Assembly: GCA_038380435.1 (NCBI GenBank)
Contig: JAWZYU010000009.1
Location: 60,727,901 to 60,791,900 of the forward strand
Direction of reading: 5' to 3'
Length of the DNA stretch: 64,000 nt
Source of the DNA: Ryuthela nishihirai
Taxonomy: Eukaryota > Arthropoda > Arachnida > Araneae > Heptathelidae
Part shown: piece by piece, positions 21,545 to 34,779 of the stretch
How positions within the stretch are numbered: position 1 is the first letter of the stretch
How the letters are laid out: every line of letters begins with the position of its first letter
Position numbers and translations under genes: made by a program
Notes under the pieces: generated by a model
Databases searched by the model: none
What the model saw: the letters and a program-made list of their open reading frames with translations, nothing else
What the model was told of the DNA's origin: nothing

Positions 21545-24500
21545 CATCAATATTATTTTAAAATTATGTTGCGTGGATTCCAAACAAACCCACATGGAAG
21601 AATGAAAGTGAAAAATTTTCTGTAGGCTGATGTTTTAATTTGACTATCAAGGTCTGCTCTTGATTAAGTTTCTAGAAAGCAGTGACAACGTCAATTAGTC
21701 ATGATATTGCGAAACTATGGGCATTTAAAGGCACGCAATAAACTCGAAGAACTCAGGAATTTTGAGTATAACGATCATAATATCTGCTCGCATACTGCTT
21801 AAGTAACAATAATAACATTGAACAAGTATGACCGAGAATTACTAAAACTTTCTCTCTATAATCCTTCATCTCCCCTGTTAGATTTTCACTTGTTTGGACT
21901 ATAAAAAACGCATCGAAAATAAGACAGTTGTAGGACGAAAGTCACTCTACGAAATGAGCTATCATGTTGCTAAATTTATCTTTGAGATAAATGTCGCAAT
22001 AAATATGGCGAATTGGAAAAGTCCAATAAATGATTTATGCTTCATTTCTGATTTGTTCACTTTTCCTTTGAATAATCCTTACAGAGAGATATAGTTCGTT
22101 TTGTCATGTTTTTTGCTACAAGTAAAGATGAAAAAAAAGAAGAATATAGCTTAAAAATTAAAATGTAAAGTTTAAATATTTACTAATGAAAATACACTTA
22201 AATTGTAAAAACTTTTTTCAAATCAACGTAAAAAGTTATTATAAAATATAATTTCCATACCAGTAATGACAATAAAATTTGAGGAAAGAACCTTTATGTT
22301 TTACTGAACTCCTGGACTCTTTAGGCACACCTAAGAACCCCCTTGAGAAAACCGCTCTACTGGGATTCAAACCCCAGTAGAGCAGTGTGTCTCAACTTGA
22401 GGTTCGATTGAAAGTTCAGACTAAGTGTTTCTTGAATTCATTTATTATTGTAGAATTCCACCTGTATATTCTGAACTTCAGTACAAATGAAGGTTGCTAC
22501 ATTATTTTTAAGGGAAATTATTTTAATAACTTCATTTACGTTTTTCAGAACACTAGTTTGATGCAAATCACTGTAACTCCGCACATTGTTATGAGAGTAA
22601 ATGCAATACTAATCGATGCTTTTTATTGCCTAATAATCAGCAATAGCCCTCAGGAATAGCCATCGCTTACTCCAGAACTTACTCCTATGTATTCCTAAAA
22701 TCAGTCGCACACCTCTTGGAAACCTCGTGAAAATGAAGGACATCGTCAGATACAATATAAAGCAGCTATCATCACTTCGGAACAGCTTCATCGCTATGTA
22801 TCATTTCTGCACACGACTGCAAGCTATAATTCAGCATAATGGTATGCAATTTGTGTGAATACATGTGCGGAACTTAATTAGGTACTCTAAACTGGTTTAA
22901 TTAATTACATTTATCTGTGTCCTTAGAGCAATTATTTCGAGATTTATCATTATCCCAATTATATATATATATCTAAATTATCAGTCCTGTGAGTTTATTC
23001 GTTTTCGAAATATTGACTTTGAATTACCCAAGAAACTTTATGATCACGTGATATTTACATACTTTTACAAACATATAACAATTTATATTTGTATTATACA
23101 TGTAGGTAAGTAATTGAGGTAGTTAATTTACCAATTTCATAAATGTAATTAATTATTTCTATGTAGTTAATTTATTAAATAAGTGTAGGAAACCAAACCA
23201 CTTATAGAATAAAGCTATTAATGCATTTCCCTTTGGGAAGTAGGTAAATGCTTCGAGATTAAATCCATTGCCACTAGAAGACATTCAGCACCTATTTATA
23301 AACTGTGTAAGTTGTATGATGAGTCGTACGAAGTGATAAGTCTAGAAGTTTTAATCTTACACCATGAAATGAATATATTACTTAACCCTTCCCATTACAC
23401 GAAAGAAAATATTCGTTATAATTTAATTCTCACTTGGAACCATGGTCATTTACACAAATTTTCCGAGGGGGAGGGAGACAACTTAACGTTTCAAGATAGA
23501 TATATTTATATCGAGCTGTTTATTAATATGGGTGTAATTAATAATGAAGCATCATATATTATACATCATACCATAACACAACTGAAAATGCCTTAAAACA
23601 AAACGAAAGGAAGAGAATTTTATTATTGAAAATACATGTAAAAAATGTTTTTTTGACAAGCTTCTGAATACAAAAGAAAAATAATATAATGAAGATTATA
23701 TTTCTATAAGAATAAAACATTAATTTTTGGTATAGCTGATATTTTTAACATATGTTAATTTTTCAATCAGTGTCCTCCCACAGGGGGAGGACAACTTCCC
23801 CTCTTGCTCTGTCGATATCCATGCTTGGAATCACTATTGGCTACATTCGCCAATACAAGATTTTTTTACTCCTATGCTTGCGCTTGCAAATGACTTGAAT
23901 TATAAGAAATAGTTTGCAGCGCATTACCCTACTTTAAAAGACAAAACAAGTAAAAAAGATACATACATAGTCCAATACACTTGAAGGAGTTTAACAAACA
24001 TTAATAATTCGTTTGAACCATGGATGAATCCAGCCACTTATTTTTATGAACCTTCAAACATTTGTTTGGGATATGTTATACCAAAAATGTATTGTCTCTC
24101 TGAAGCTGTGCTGCTAATGAATTATTGCACTTATCGCGCTAAAAGGTAGGACAGGATTCTCCTTAGGTCACGTTCATTGTGTTTCTAACGGTGTGTCTTT
24201 TCCAAACCATTAATCAAAGGGTTAGAATTTTTATTGTGAAACTCTACACTGCGGCATTGAACGTTCCCTTTAAATTTCAACGGGTTTTATTTAAGTGTGT
24301 AAACATCAGGGAGATGTTAATGGAATGAGATCGACAAAAGAAATATTTGTGCTCCACGGATGTTGACGTTTCGATTTTTGAATTTGCGTTTCCAAAAGTG
24401 TTGATAATACTTCTTAACGGTGAGATAATCGATGGTTTCAAATTTTGCTAAATATGCATTATGATTTGCCACATAGGCCTTTCTGAACGATTCAACCGAA

Positions 24501-25290
24501 AATTTCTAAAAGCTAAACACAGTGCAAATTATGTTTATTAATTGAAAACTTGCCGGGAGTGTTTTTTTTTTTCGCCAAAATGTTAAGGTAACAGTAAAAC
24601 AATAATCCAGCTGTGGTTTCCATTGCGCACTCATGTAAAAGTCGTCTTCGAAGACACGACTACTTTGCAGATCATCGACAAACCGAAGCAAATAATTACT
24701 TGTGATGGAACACTTACCCTTAAAGCAATCTTCAGGTTTGTTTTTTCCTCTCTGCAAGCAAGCAAAGACGACTACGAGGCAAAAGGCTTGATTGGTATGG
24801 GCACGCGATTGCTGGGAACAAACAAACTGAATCGAGGAGATAAGGAAAAGTAAAGAAAATGATGGTTTGTTCGGGAAGTAAACCCAACTTGGGTCTAATG
24901 AAGTAACAGTTTCCCTGACAAAAAATTGCTTTTTTTCCGATGCTTAATTTAATTAGTTATTCATAAATTAATATCAAGAAGAAATAACTCTACCATTGTT
25001 AAGTCTAGTTCGTTACAGGATATCGACTTCTAGGCAGAGATGCTATGCATTGACTAGATAGAATGTTAGTGGTTTGTTTACTGAAGTATTTGCAAAGTTT
25101 ATTAAACGATAATTATTCGGACTGTATAGTGTATTGATCTATCAATTTGTGCAGTTCTCTAACAGTCATAGAAAAATCATTCAAACACCTTAAATAAGGT
25201 AATAGATCCGATTATACTTTAAATATTAACAGATATCTTGTACAGATGTATTTTTGTTTCCAATACGAGTTGACAGAGTGACTGCTGCGT
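21545..25290. other. AT-rich stretch, mostly without recognised content
   Basis: At about 21860-21990 (+) a SLYNPSSPLLDFHLFGLYKK stretch faintly recalls a mariner-type C-terminus, but too weakly to call. A hairpin, CTCTACTGGG with its complement, lies at 22349-22377 around a tRNA T-arm-like GGATTCAAACCCC. ORFs at 22387-22659, 23312-23596 and 24506-24853 show no domain that I recognise. A short G/C hairpin (GTCCTCCC/GGGGAGGAC) sits at about 23772-23792. Confidence 0.45.
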
Positions 25291-25295
25291 TGTCA

Positions 25296-25445
25296 TTTGA
25301 GTTGTTTTACTTGAGAACTACACTTTTTGCACACGATGGGTTAAATAACCAAGCCACAAGAACCCCAAGGGTTTAGATAAATTTGGGGAGAGGAAACCAA
25401 CTGACAACTGTTAGATGGTATGCTCCCATCAAAGCCATCCAGCCC
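25296..25445 (-). repeat. tRNA-derived SINE, family 1, 3' fragment
   Basis: Reversed 3' end (GAGTTGTTTTACTTGAGAAC, then CACACGATGGGTTAAAT) through to CATCAAAGCCATCCAGC. Diverged, and lacks the head. Confidence 0.75.
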
Positions 25446-25449
25446 ATGA

Positions 25450-28090
25450 TCTCAGTTAATGCATGATAAATAAGTAGTCTGCATGTACATGTTATGGAGA
25501 GTTGTATGCAACTTATAACTAAACTTGGTAGCTTTGAAATTGAAATTTTACTAAATAAAAACTTCATATAATTTAAACTAATACACCTCCCGATCCCATT
25601 ATCTTTAATATAATATATTGCAGTGTTTAAATATATATATATATATACACCCATCGCTCGATTTACATGGTAAATAAGTCCCGAAAAATCACTGTAGTCA
25701 CCAACGGAATAAACGTTCTCCAAAACAAAAGTGGAGCTCATGCAAAATTGGAGATTTCGTTATTATACAAGTTGAAAGGCCCATAGTACAACATGGATCT
25801 GACATTTGTTCTGTTATATCCTTATTTTCACTTCCCTAACTGTCAGTTTTTAGTACCCTCTACCCCCCCCCCCGCGCAATCTTTTTACGACACAGATTCG
25901 ACACGAAGTATTATTGCAAGGCTTTGATTAAGTCAGCGCACGCTCATCTAGCGCGTGGCTTCGTATCTGCGCAAACTATAGAGATTTTTATTTCCCTTTC
26001 GACAGATTTTGGCAACCTTGTGCTTCCTGTGATAACCGGCCTGTCCCGGAACGGTCCTGGAATAGTATGGCAAATACATTTTCTTTTAACAAACCCTCCT
26101 TTCGGAATTTAGGCTTGATATTTGGTGCTGTAACTCGGACGACAACCTGAAATACGCTCTGAAATTTTGAAGAGTTTGCCACTATTTTTCGATGTGTTAT
26201 TAATGCCTCAGACAGACAGAGATAAAGACACTCATAAAGACAGATCTTTTCTTTTATCATTATAGATTTCCAGGACCAAGAATGGATAAAGGATTTTAAA
26301 CATTCAGATCTTGTAACAATATTTGAGAAATATTATTCCCCAAGTAAAAAAAAATATTAACTCTTAATCCATCTTTTCTTTAACATTTTTCCCTCAGAAT
26401 CTGTAATATAAGCACACTACGGAAATCAGGAAATAATGCCTAATGCATTTTTTTTTTCAGGAATGAAATCGCCGTATTCCGTAATGATGCCAGGTGTACA
26501 TAAAAAGGTTTCTCTGAAATAATAATGAACGAAATTATACTAATATAAAAATATTTGTGCAATCGCGGGTTTGTCCATTATTGATTTGACAGACAGTTAT
26601 TTGCCCAACTGTCAAAACTTTTGATTTTAGAAGCGGTCATTTTCAAAAACATCCAATATGCGAAACATTCCTAAAACATCCTAACAATTGCTAAAAAATT
26701 GCATAAAATATTCCTAAACAATTGCTGAAACGTCCTATATCGATCACAAGACGCAATACTTTAACTTGGTAAAACGCGACGAAAATCAGTTGAGTGACTG
26801 CTGCGATCTCACGTGACTTGAAATACATGATATGTGTTTAGTGGCGTTAACAGGCATTGTGGATTGGACGTGCAACTAATACTGTACTCGTATTACGCAC
26901 GTAACGCTACGAGGGAAAGTGAATTTTTTGGTTGCATGTGCTCTCAACTGTTTCTGTGCACCCTCCCGCGGGTTTAGTTATTGAAATGTTTGGTTAAAAT
27001 TATCTCAACAAATTTCTATTTCATTTACGTTCAGACTTCAAACTATAACTACTAAACCTAAGGCTTTTGAAGTAGTAGACCAGTAATCATGCAACGTTAT
27101 GACTTTTGCTGAAAATATAACCAATTTATAGAAAGGTGGCAGCAGTACGAGTACAGTGTCTTTGTTCGAGAATATCAAGTGAAGGAATCGATTTTACATG
27201 GGCTCTATGAATGTGTGAAAAAAATACATGCTAGAATACAGGTGTCTTCTCCATTAAGCGCAAAAGTTATTACAGTAGATATTAATGAATTACAGATCTC
27301 TATTAGTGAGTAATATATCTTTGAGTTCGACCTCACTTGTAATTTTAATTTTTAATTTTCCTTGCAATTGTGAAAAAAATTGTATATTTTTATTATAATT
27401 CCGGGATGATTCCATACGTGGTCTAATAGGTTAGAGTACCTGACTACTATACCAGTGGACATGTCTTTGAGTATGTGTTTAAAACATTGCATGAAAATTG
27501 CATGAAAAAACAGTATAAGCCTAAGACAGATCGTCTAGGCCTTACGGCTGAAGGGCAGCATAAGAAAATGAAAGGGAAGGGCATATCTCTAGCAACCCTA
27601 TGAAATATTTCACATGTTTCATAAATACGAAAAATTAATTGTTCTAAAACTTAATTTCATAAAACGAAAAATTAATTGTTCCTAAACCAAATAATGAATT
27701 ATTTAAAAATATTTTGGTTTTTCTGGTCCTATAATATTTAATAATCTACCATAAAATATAAGAAATAAACTAATATTATAACGTTAAAAAAGAAATTAAA
27801 TTATTGTTATTAAGCCAATAATTATTATATGTATCAAACTGATATACTGTTTTGAACATACCAAATACTATTCTGTTAGAACCTTTGTACCAATGTATGC
27901 TTTTATATACTAAATGTGTGATGAGAAAAAAAATTATAATATTATTAATCCACTAGCATTAATTAAACTCTTGTGGTGAGTTGATTTAAATATGTACTGC
28001 TAAATGTTTAATTTGAATAAATTATTATTTTGTTTTCGAAGAGAAGGTATGTATATTTCTGTGTTGTATTTCTGCTGAGGTGTCGCTTCC
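25450..28090. other. no recognised gene
   Basis: Contains an (AT)n run near 25629-25646, a C homopolymer near 25863-25873 and overlapping ORFs at 25924-26260 without recognised domains. A GTGGTCTAATAGGTTAGAG block at about 27417 could be a decayed tRNA-like A box, but no B box follows. Confidence 0.45.
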
Positions 28091-28092
28091 TC

Positions 28093-28172
28093 ACAGATAT
28101 TCTCTATGGCGTAGTATACCATCTTCTGATAGACCTCTATGGCAAGCAGCTGCATAAGGGGTCATTTTTTTT
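28093..28172 (+). repeat. tRNA-derived SINE, family 2, 3' tail fragment
   Basis: Matches only the conserved tail: TATGGCGTAGTATACC, ACCTCTATGGCAAGCAGCTG and AAGGGGTCATTTT. The usual dyad before it is eroded (TTCTGATAGACC). Confidence 0.7.
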
Positions 28173-28528
28173 TCTACCTTATATTTCATGGCCGTACAGC
28201 TGCTTTTTATTTATTTTTTTCCAAAAGATGTTGGATTCACGGATCGATTGCGTTTCTTACCATCGCGGCTTTTTTAAGGAAAGCAACTCCAGCGATAGTC
28301 AAGTCATGTAATAAAAGTAAAAATGTAGATAGAAAAATACGATTGTCTTGTAAAGAACTCCATTTCCTGCAGATGGCAACAGTAGTCAGAATTTTTGATA
28401 CAACTAATATAAACTCTTATCAGAATATGATGATTTTTGTCATCTATTTTTGGTATCGAATTTATTGTTATCGGTGTAAACAGCCATTAGTTCTGGTTTC
28501 GTTTTCTCTCATAAAAATTTACAATGTA

Positions 28529-29063
28529 TGAGAGTCGTGCCGAAAGTAATGCCTGCATGGCTGTAATAGAAATAACAATAGTTGTCTGTTTATGTGCTTT
28601 GTAGGATATATCAATTACATCCACTTTTGTCTTTGTATTATCTTTTCAACACATCACTGCTATTGAAACAAAGGTAAAACAAAAAGCTGCCATCGAGTTC
28701 CTGACGAAGGACAGCTGCAGCGCTTCAGATTTTCATACCAGTCTAACCAATGAGTACGGTGAGTAGAGAGTCGACGTCAGCAATGTGCTGGGTGAAGACG
28801 TTTACCAAAGGGGACAGAATCATTGAGGACAAACCACGAAGAGGGCAGCCACTGAATCAGACACTACGTACCATAAATTTTCCAAACAGAATTACAGTCT
28901 TGGATTCAGGGGTGGCACAAATAAAACGTTTCTGCCGGAGATTACTTTGAAGGGTAGTTCTGTGAAGTGCAATAATGGATTTACATATATGAACTGGACC
29001 TTCTATTCATTATTATTAGAATAAAGACGTTATTATCTAACAGTCATTACTTTCGGTACACCC
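28529..29063 (+). mobile_element. mariner-type element, internally deleted, 535 bp
   Basis: The left end contains GTGCCGAAAGTAATG and the right end its complement (CATTACTTTCGGTAC); the full ends are about 23 bp and imperfect. TA dinucleotides flank both ends (28527-28528 and 29064-29065), as mariner insertion requires. Inside, from about 28676, KQKAAIEFLTKDSCSASDFH then LTNEYGE resembles the N-terminal helix-turn-helix of a mariner transposase, followed by frameshifted remnants (KGDRIIEDKPRRGQP). The catalytic core is missing. Confidence 0.75.
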
Positions 29064-29065
29064 TA

Positions 29066-30390
29066 CGCAGCTGTCACCATGTACTGGTCTATAGTTATTA
29101 TTTACGCTATTTATTTACAATATATAAGATCTTAATTACTTTTAAAACTTTAAGGACAACTGAACTGTCTAATTCGTAAATTATGTATTTCTGTTGTTTC
29201 CCTAAAAAAGGTGCTCTATATTTCTACATTTTAAATGTCTAAGAGTCTGAAAAGCAATCGACAAGGAAGATAATCTCCGGGATAAGAGTTCAAGTCATAT
29301 GTCAACTTCTGTTAGTTTCACAGCTGCGCGTGATCTTGTGCAATCAACAGAGTTTCACCTCATCGAGCATCACTTCTTCCACTGGTAAACCGAAACTCTT
29401 TCCTTTTATTGCTTGTTTCAGCTTTGTCATTACCTCGAACAGGGTATTGTTCTTTTATTTGCACCTCTGTGAGTTGCTTGTCCTGTAGTAGATTAAGTAG
29501 TAAAGGAGTAAGTCGTCTCTTCTCTTGTTATTGATGTCGCATTGTTTCCTGTATAGAACTCATTTCCTGCCAGAGACAGCATCCGTGAAACCTCGTCTTA
29601 TGCAGTTGGCATCTTGTGATGAATGAACCATGCTGTCCTCTTTGTTTTTGCCTGTGCATAATGGTTGCATTAATTTTATCTATATCGTTTTCTGGGCAGG
29701 ACTGAGAGTCTAATAATGTTCAGATTCTTTGTTTCAGATGAGGATTTAAACTGTTTATATGCGGGATTAACATATTGGCCAGCCTACCATGGGTTGGCCA
29801 ATATGTGTCATCAAATCCCAAGTGAGATCCTCAAGGAATGCCTCACTTTTAAGGAGGGGAAATACTTAAAAATGTTAGAAATGCTATAATAAAAGGGAGA
29901 AAGAAGCAAAGAGATGACAGAACGATAAATTTGAAGGTAACGGAATCTTAGACTCATCCCACATGAATCTCGTCTGTCTATATGATTCCTAATATTATTA
30001 GCTATTCTCGCGACCTTAGATAAGAGTAGCTTCGAAACATCTGCGTGTTTTCAACCCACGTAAAAGTATTGATTTGATTTTTGTAATTCTTGAGTGAAAT
30101 TTTAAATGTAGTTTTTATTTTACTAAAAATAAATTACAATAAGAAAAAGGTTACGTTTAGTAAATCTCACAAATCTTTTCTCCCTCTCATAACAACAAAA
30201 AACTACTATGTTTCAGGTATTGCTCATACACCCAAATTTTCCCTGTCTATTAAATAACTTTCCATTGATCGAGAGGAGTGGGAGAAGGTTCATTTTTGGC
30301 TTTGGCTGGGAGACAAAAACATTTTTAATCCGGCCCTGAGTAAATTATTGTTTTCTTCATTATGATGTTTTCAGTTAATAATAAATATTC
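29066..30390. other. no recognised gene; one clear hairpin
   Basis: A 12-bp perfect hairpin, ACATATTGGCCA with its complement, lies at about 29769-29806. No long ORF or recognised repeat otherwise. Confidence 0.5.
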
Positions 30391-30580
30391 CCTCAAGCAG
30401 CTGCTGGCCACAAAGATCTGACAAGATCCAGCTGGTTTAATACGCCATAGTAGAAGGTCTGTGAAGATGGAGGGACATCAGCAGAAAGACAACACAAACA
30501 TTCATGCCTAAAATCTGGGGCTCGAACTCAGGTCCTTTGATCAGTAGCCAAGAACACTGTCCACTCGGCAACCGGGACGG
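30391..30580 (-). repeat. tRNA-derived SINE, family 2, near full-length
   Basis: Minus-strand copy from the tail (CCTCAAGCAGCTGCTGG) through the dyad and CATAGTAGAAGGTCTGTGA to the head, where complement of the B box (GGCTCGAACTCAGG) and A box (ACTCGGCAACCGGG region) are visible. Confidence 0.85.
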
Positions 30581-30599
30581 CAATTAGACATAAAGGAAA

Positions 30600-30775
30600 A
30601 AAGTAACGTTAATTCAATGGTCATCACAGGGGAAAATCACAGGGGAAATCTTGTACACGTGGGACTCATGAATATTTAACGGAAAAAATTGAGTCTCGTC
30701 GTTAGGGGATTCGAACCCACCCCTTCCAGTTACATGCCAAGTGTTCTTGACCACTAAACTCTCAACTTATGTTGC
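30600..30775 (-). repeat. third tRNA-like repeat (SINE family 3, tentative)
   Basis: On the minus strand, GTGGTCAAGAACACTTGGC resembles an A box region, and GGGTTCGAATCCCC is an excellent B box, about 40 bases apart. It is followed by GAGACTCAATTTTTTCCG. Only one copy is in the window, so a SINE family is inferred from the Pol III boxes alone. Confidence 0.5.
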
Positions 30776-31152
30776 TTCGCTAATGTGACTCATGATTTAG
30801 TTTTTCAGCTAATGTGACTCATAACTCAATTTTCTAGCTAAAATGACTCATAACTCAATTTTTTCCGCTAATGTGACTAATAACTCAGATTCATTTTTAA
30901 CTCATAACTCATTTTTAAGCTAATGTGACTCATAACTCAATTTTTCCAGCTAATCGACACATAACTCAATTTTTCTCCAGATATAAACTGACAGGTTCCT
31001 GTCAGACCTCTGTAGCAAGCAGCTGCTTGAGGGGGGTATTTATTTATTTATTATATAATGTGACTCATAACTCAATTTTTCCAGCTAATCGGCACATAAC
31101 TCAATTTTTTCCCCAGCTAATGTGACTCATAACTCAATTTTTTTTCAGCTAA
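30776..31152. repeat. ~28-bp minisatellite interrupted by a SINE 2 tail
   Basis: Roughly ten units of GCTAATGTGACTCATAACTC followed by AATTTTT, with variants (ATCGACACATAACTC). Between about 30976 and 31050 a SINE family 2 tail (TATAAACTGACAGG...GCAAGCAGCTGCTTGAGGGG) plus a TATTTATT run sits inside the array. Confidence 0.85.
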
Positions 31153-31154
31153 CC

Positions 31155-31974
31155 ATTCGGTTTTAATAAGTTGTTCCCAAACTTTCCTCCAAAACAAAAT
31201 ACCATGTGACTGTGAACCACGGTTTGCTATTCAGGAGTTACGTGGCCATTAGTATTAAAATAGTAGATTCCATAAAACAAAAACATTCATCTTATTAATC
31301 TGTAGTGACGGAAAAAAAATAAAAAACATTGATCAGATTGATCACTGTAAAATATTAATGGTTTAATTAACACAACAATTAGTGAAATGAACATCGATAA
31401 AAATCATAACTTAATGTCAGTGTTGGAAAGGAAACAAAAATGATCAGAAATAAATATGGTATTGTAGAAAAATGCTTTGAAAATAATTTCGAGGTTTTCA
31501 GTGTCACAACATCTTAATAACCTAAAGTTCAAATAAACATTCTCTTCGACGACATACATTCTACATAAAAAGATTGTGAACAGAATGGTATTCAAATCCA
31601 TAACTTCCTAATTATAGCCAGATAGATGCTCCGCCTGACTTTTTTTTATTCCCAACTAGAAACTATTCCTAATTGGTATAAGTCTTCGATTACAAGGACT
31701 AAGATCAAAATCAATGCTGATTACTGTCCCAGTTAGAACTAATACCAACACACGAAGTTTGCCTGCTGGAAGAGTTGCCAGCTCCTTAACCATTATGCCA
31801 GTCGAGGCAATATTTCCTCTTCTTACTGAAATCTGAATGTTTCAACCATAAAGATATCAGTCTTATAATCATGATGCCTGGAATATATTTGACACTCAGT
31901 TCAAGATATTTTGTTTCCGAAGCTGTTAAAGATATATTGTTTTAGTAGTAAACTAGCTCCTATATTAGATGGGA
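31155..31974. other. no recognised gene
   Basis: AT-rich; a 65-codon minus-strand ORF (31404-31601) shows no domain. Confidence 0.5.
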
Positions 31975-32312
31975 GCAGGGGGTGTCTCAGTGGGTAGGGC
32001 TCCAGGCTCGTAATTTGCAGTTCCCAGTTCCAACGTTGAGATTTATTTTTGCAAGACCCCACCCTGCTCTCGGTCAGTAGGAGACATCGATGGGCTTAGA
32101 AAGGACCCCTTCCGTCGGATGGAGCGTTAAGCCGTGGCGCCCTGTGCGGAAGGGCGTACTCTGTGCACTTTAAAGATGGATAGCCTTGACGGGAGACTAC
32201 TATTTGTCTCCTATAGCATTCCAGTTGGTCCCCAACCTTCTCGATGTCCTTGTGACCTGGCCATTTATCACATTGTGTGCAAAAAAAGTGCTACTCAGAA
32301 ATAAAACAACCC
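31975..32312 (+). repeat. tRNA-derived SINE, family 1, diverged copy
   Basis: Head (GGGTGTCTCAGTGGGTAGGG, CAGGCTCGTAATTTGCAGTT), then body blocks CTCGGTCAGTAGGAGACATC, CGTTAAGCCGTGGC and the end AAAGTGCTACTCAGAAATAA. The B box region is deleted. Confidence 0.85.
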
Positions 32313-34238
32313 GGAATTGGATTCTCTAATAAGTCATTCTAACTTTACGTTAATTCGTATCATCTAAAAAAATTAGACCTTATAATAATCAACATTTTGC
32401 ATGCATAAGATCATCATAATATCTTAATTTGGTTAACAACGCATTCTTTTCTACATTTTAAGAAATTTGCATATTTTTCTTTTCTTAAAAGAAATAAATT
32501 AAGAACTCATCGAAAATACATAATTCTCAGATGGAACGATATTCGGTGGTAAACAGGGAAAGAAAAGCTTTGGTTTAGAGGAGGAACCCTAAACCGAAAT
32601 GCATAAAACTGAAATGTTCAAGACATGATAAACTTATATATTATTTTAAAAAGCATATTTTACGAATGGAGGGTGTTAAATCCCAAAATTGCTTTGATTT
32701 ACACTGGTTTTAAAATTTTAAGAAGCAACCTTATGTTATATAAATGGAAAACTTACATCAAAGCTCTATAACTTCTGATATTTTTTTTTTATATGTGACA
32801 TCAGATAAAGATTTCAGTAAAATATTTCAATACCTTCATTTTCAACAATATTCGCACAGTATTTAATGAATTATGAACGTTTTAATGCTTAAGAATAGCC
32901 AGTTACAAAAATTGTCTTCATAATTTAATTAAAACTTAGTAATGAATATTATATCAAAGCATGATAAAATTAGTATTTATTTTAAAAGTTTGTGTAAATA
33001 CGTCTTTCACTGTTCAGCATAATTTATTAAATATTGAACTAATGTTGTTGAAAATCGAGATACTGGTATATTTGTTTGAAATCTTTATCTGCTATCACAT
33101 TTTTCAAAACAAAAAAATAATTTTAGAAGTTAAAGAGCTTCGACTGTGGCTTCCCATTGACATGACCTAGGGTTGTTCCTTAATTTAGGACGAGTGTATA
33201 ATTGTGCATACTTATAAAGGTATGCACAATTATATTTATAAATTTATATATATTTATAAAAGTATGTACAATTAACTGTTAAGTATAAAATAATAAAAAA
33301 TTGATACATTTTTAATTTCATTAATACAAATGTTTTAAAATGTTTCTTTGTATTGCTTCTTACTTTTTTAAATGGTATTTTTACGCACCGTATTATAAAA
33401 AGATCAACGACCTGCAGAAATAGGTAATCAAACTCGTATTATTATGAAATCTAACGCAGTTTTACACACTTAATAAAAGCATTTTTTTCCTATCATTAAT
33501 TTAAATGTTTGAAAACGGTTTCTTACTGCTATCAGCGATAGAGGAAAAGCAAATGATCTCACAAGTTTGTTTAATTTCGTTATTTGTACTGATTTTTTGT
33601 TGAAACTTTAGATCGTCAGCACTTATAACCTCAAACGTAAAAACAGTTTTTTCTAGCCTAGTCACTAACACACGTGACCAGAAATGAATATGAATGATAA
33701 CTGCACAAAACTATATGAACTCAGAATTTCATCAAGGTGATGTCGCAAGGAAAAATGGGGCGTATTTTATGAGCCTCTTCATCACTCAGAAAACTCGTTT
33801 ATTTCAGGAGATATTCTTTATCAGTGAAATCGTTAACGCTTTAGGTCCGTCATTTGTCTTCAACGTCCCAAAGAAATCAAGCTTGAGGCTTGAAACGAAT
33901 GGCACTTCGGATTGATACTTACTGAATAACATTTTGAGGAAGCTTCTTTTAAGACGATTATTGATGACCGAAATTCTTTCCAGCACAAGTCGTTTATCGC
34001 AAGTCTCTCTAGTGCGTTCCTTTGTCATTTGTAAGACAAAAGAGCGAGACTTTCGAACCATTGGTGATGACTATATATTTGGCAATCGGAATGCAGAGAT
34101 TACTGACGCTGCGCGATAGAATTCGCCAAACATAATTTAGCAATGAAGCGTGCAAAATGGATCAAAAGCATCTGATTTCTCTGCTTTTTTCGTGTTTTTA
34201 AGCGATATTTTTTCTGTACTTGAAATAGAAGGATTAAA
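32313..34238. other. AT-rich stretch without recognised gene
   Basis: A hairpin with 12-bp perfect arms (AATTGTGCATAC and complement) lies at about 33193-33231. Overlapping opposite-strand ORFs at 33694-34119 have no recognised domain. Confidence 0.45.
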
Positions 34239-34305
34239 AAAATCCCTCAAGCTGCCTTCCCACAGCTGTCTGACAGGAGCCTATCAGTTTATATGACATG
34301 GATGT
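34239..34305 (-). repeat. tRNA-derived SINE, family 2, tail fragment
   Basis: Reversed tail only: CCCTCAAGCTGCC, then CTGTCTGACAGGAGCC, TATCAGTTTATATGACATGG. Confidence 0.7.
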
Positions 34306-34441
34306 CTGTGAGCTAGAACCCGTTGAAATAGGGAACAAAACTCTCATTTCATTCTTTGTAGTCTGAAGAAATTTTATAAAAAACACCGAAATCTCCAACT
34401 CATATAGATATCAATTGGATTTTTTTAATTCATAATGAGCT

Positions 34442-34650
34442 AAATGACAGGTCACAATAAGCCCTAAGGACTCAGAAAAATTTGGAGAAGTTGATCTACT
34501 GAACAGCTGTTAGGAGGCTAATGGAAGTATCTTTCAATACCATTAAGTGTGTTCTTTAACATATACAGTATAAGGTATAGATATCATGGACACTGAACAA
34601 TGGCTTAACGATCCATCCAATGGACGGCCGCCTTTCCAAGATGAACTCTA
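34442..34650 (-). repeat. tRNA-derived SINE, family 1, fragment
   Basis: Reversed body blocks: AAATGACAGGTCACAATAAG, GAACAGCTGTTAGGAGGC, AAGTGTGTTCTTTAACAT and ATCCATCCAATGGACGGCC. Head and outer tail are missing. Confidence 0.75.
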
Positions 34651-34779
34651 TCAGACTAGATGCCTTTTGCAAATATTTTTTATTTCGTACATTTTTTTGC
34701 ATTTCATCAAAAAGGCATATGCATGTAGGGATGCCTTCAATTCCAGTAAGGACTCGCAGTGCAGTGCCTACTGGAATGT

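Noticed and set aside
21860..21990. Mariner-like C-terminal scrap (SPLLDFHLFGLYKK)
   Set aside because: Only one weak motif, with no flanking support in any frame.
27410..27600. Fourth tRNA-like SINE
   Set aside because: An A-box-like block exists but no credible B box follows.
33694..34119. Overlapping opposite-strand ORFs of 61-85 codons
   Set aside because: No recognised domain on either strand; overlapping ORFs of this length arise by chance.
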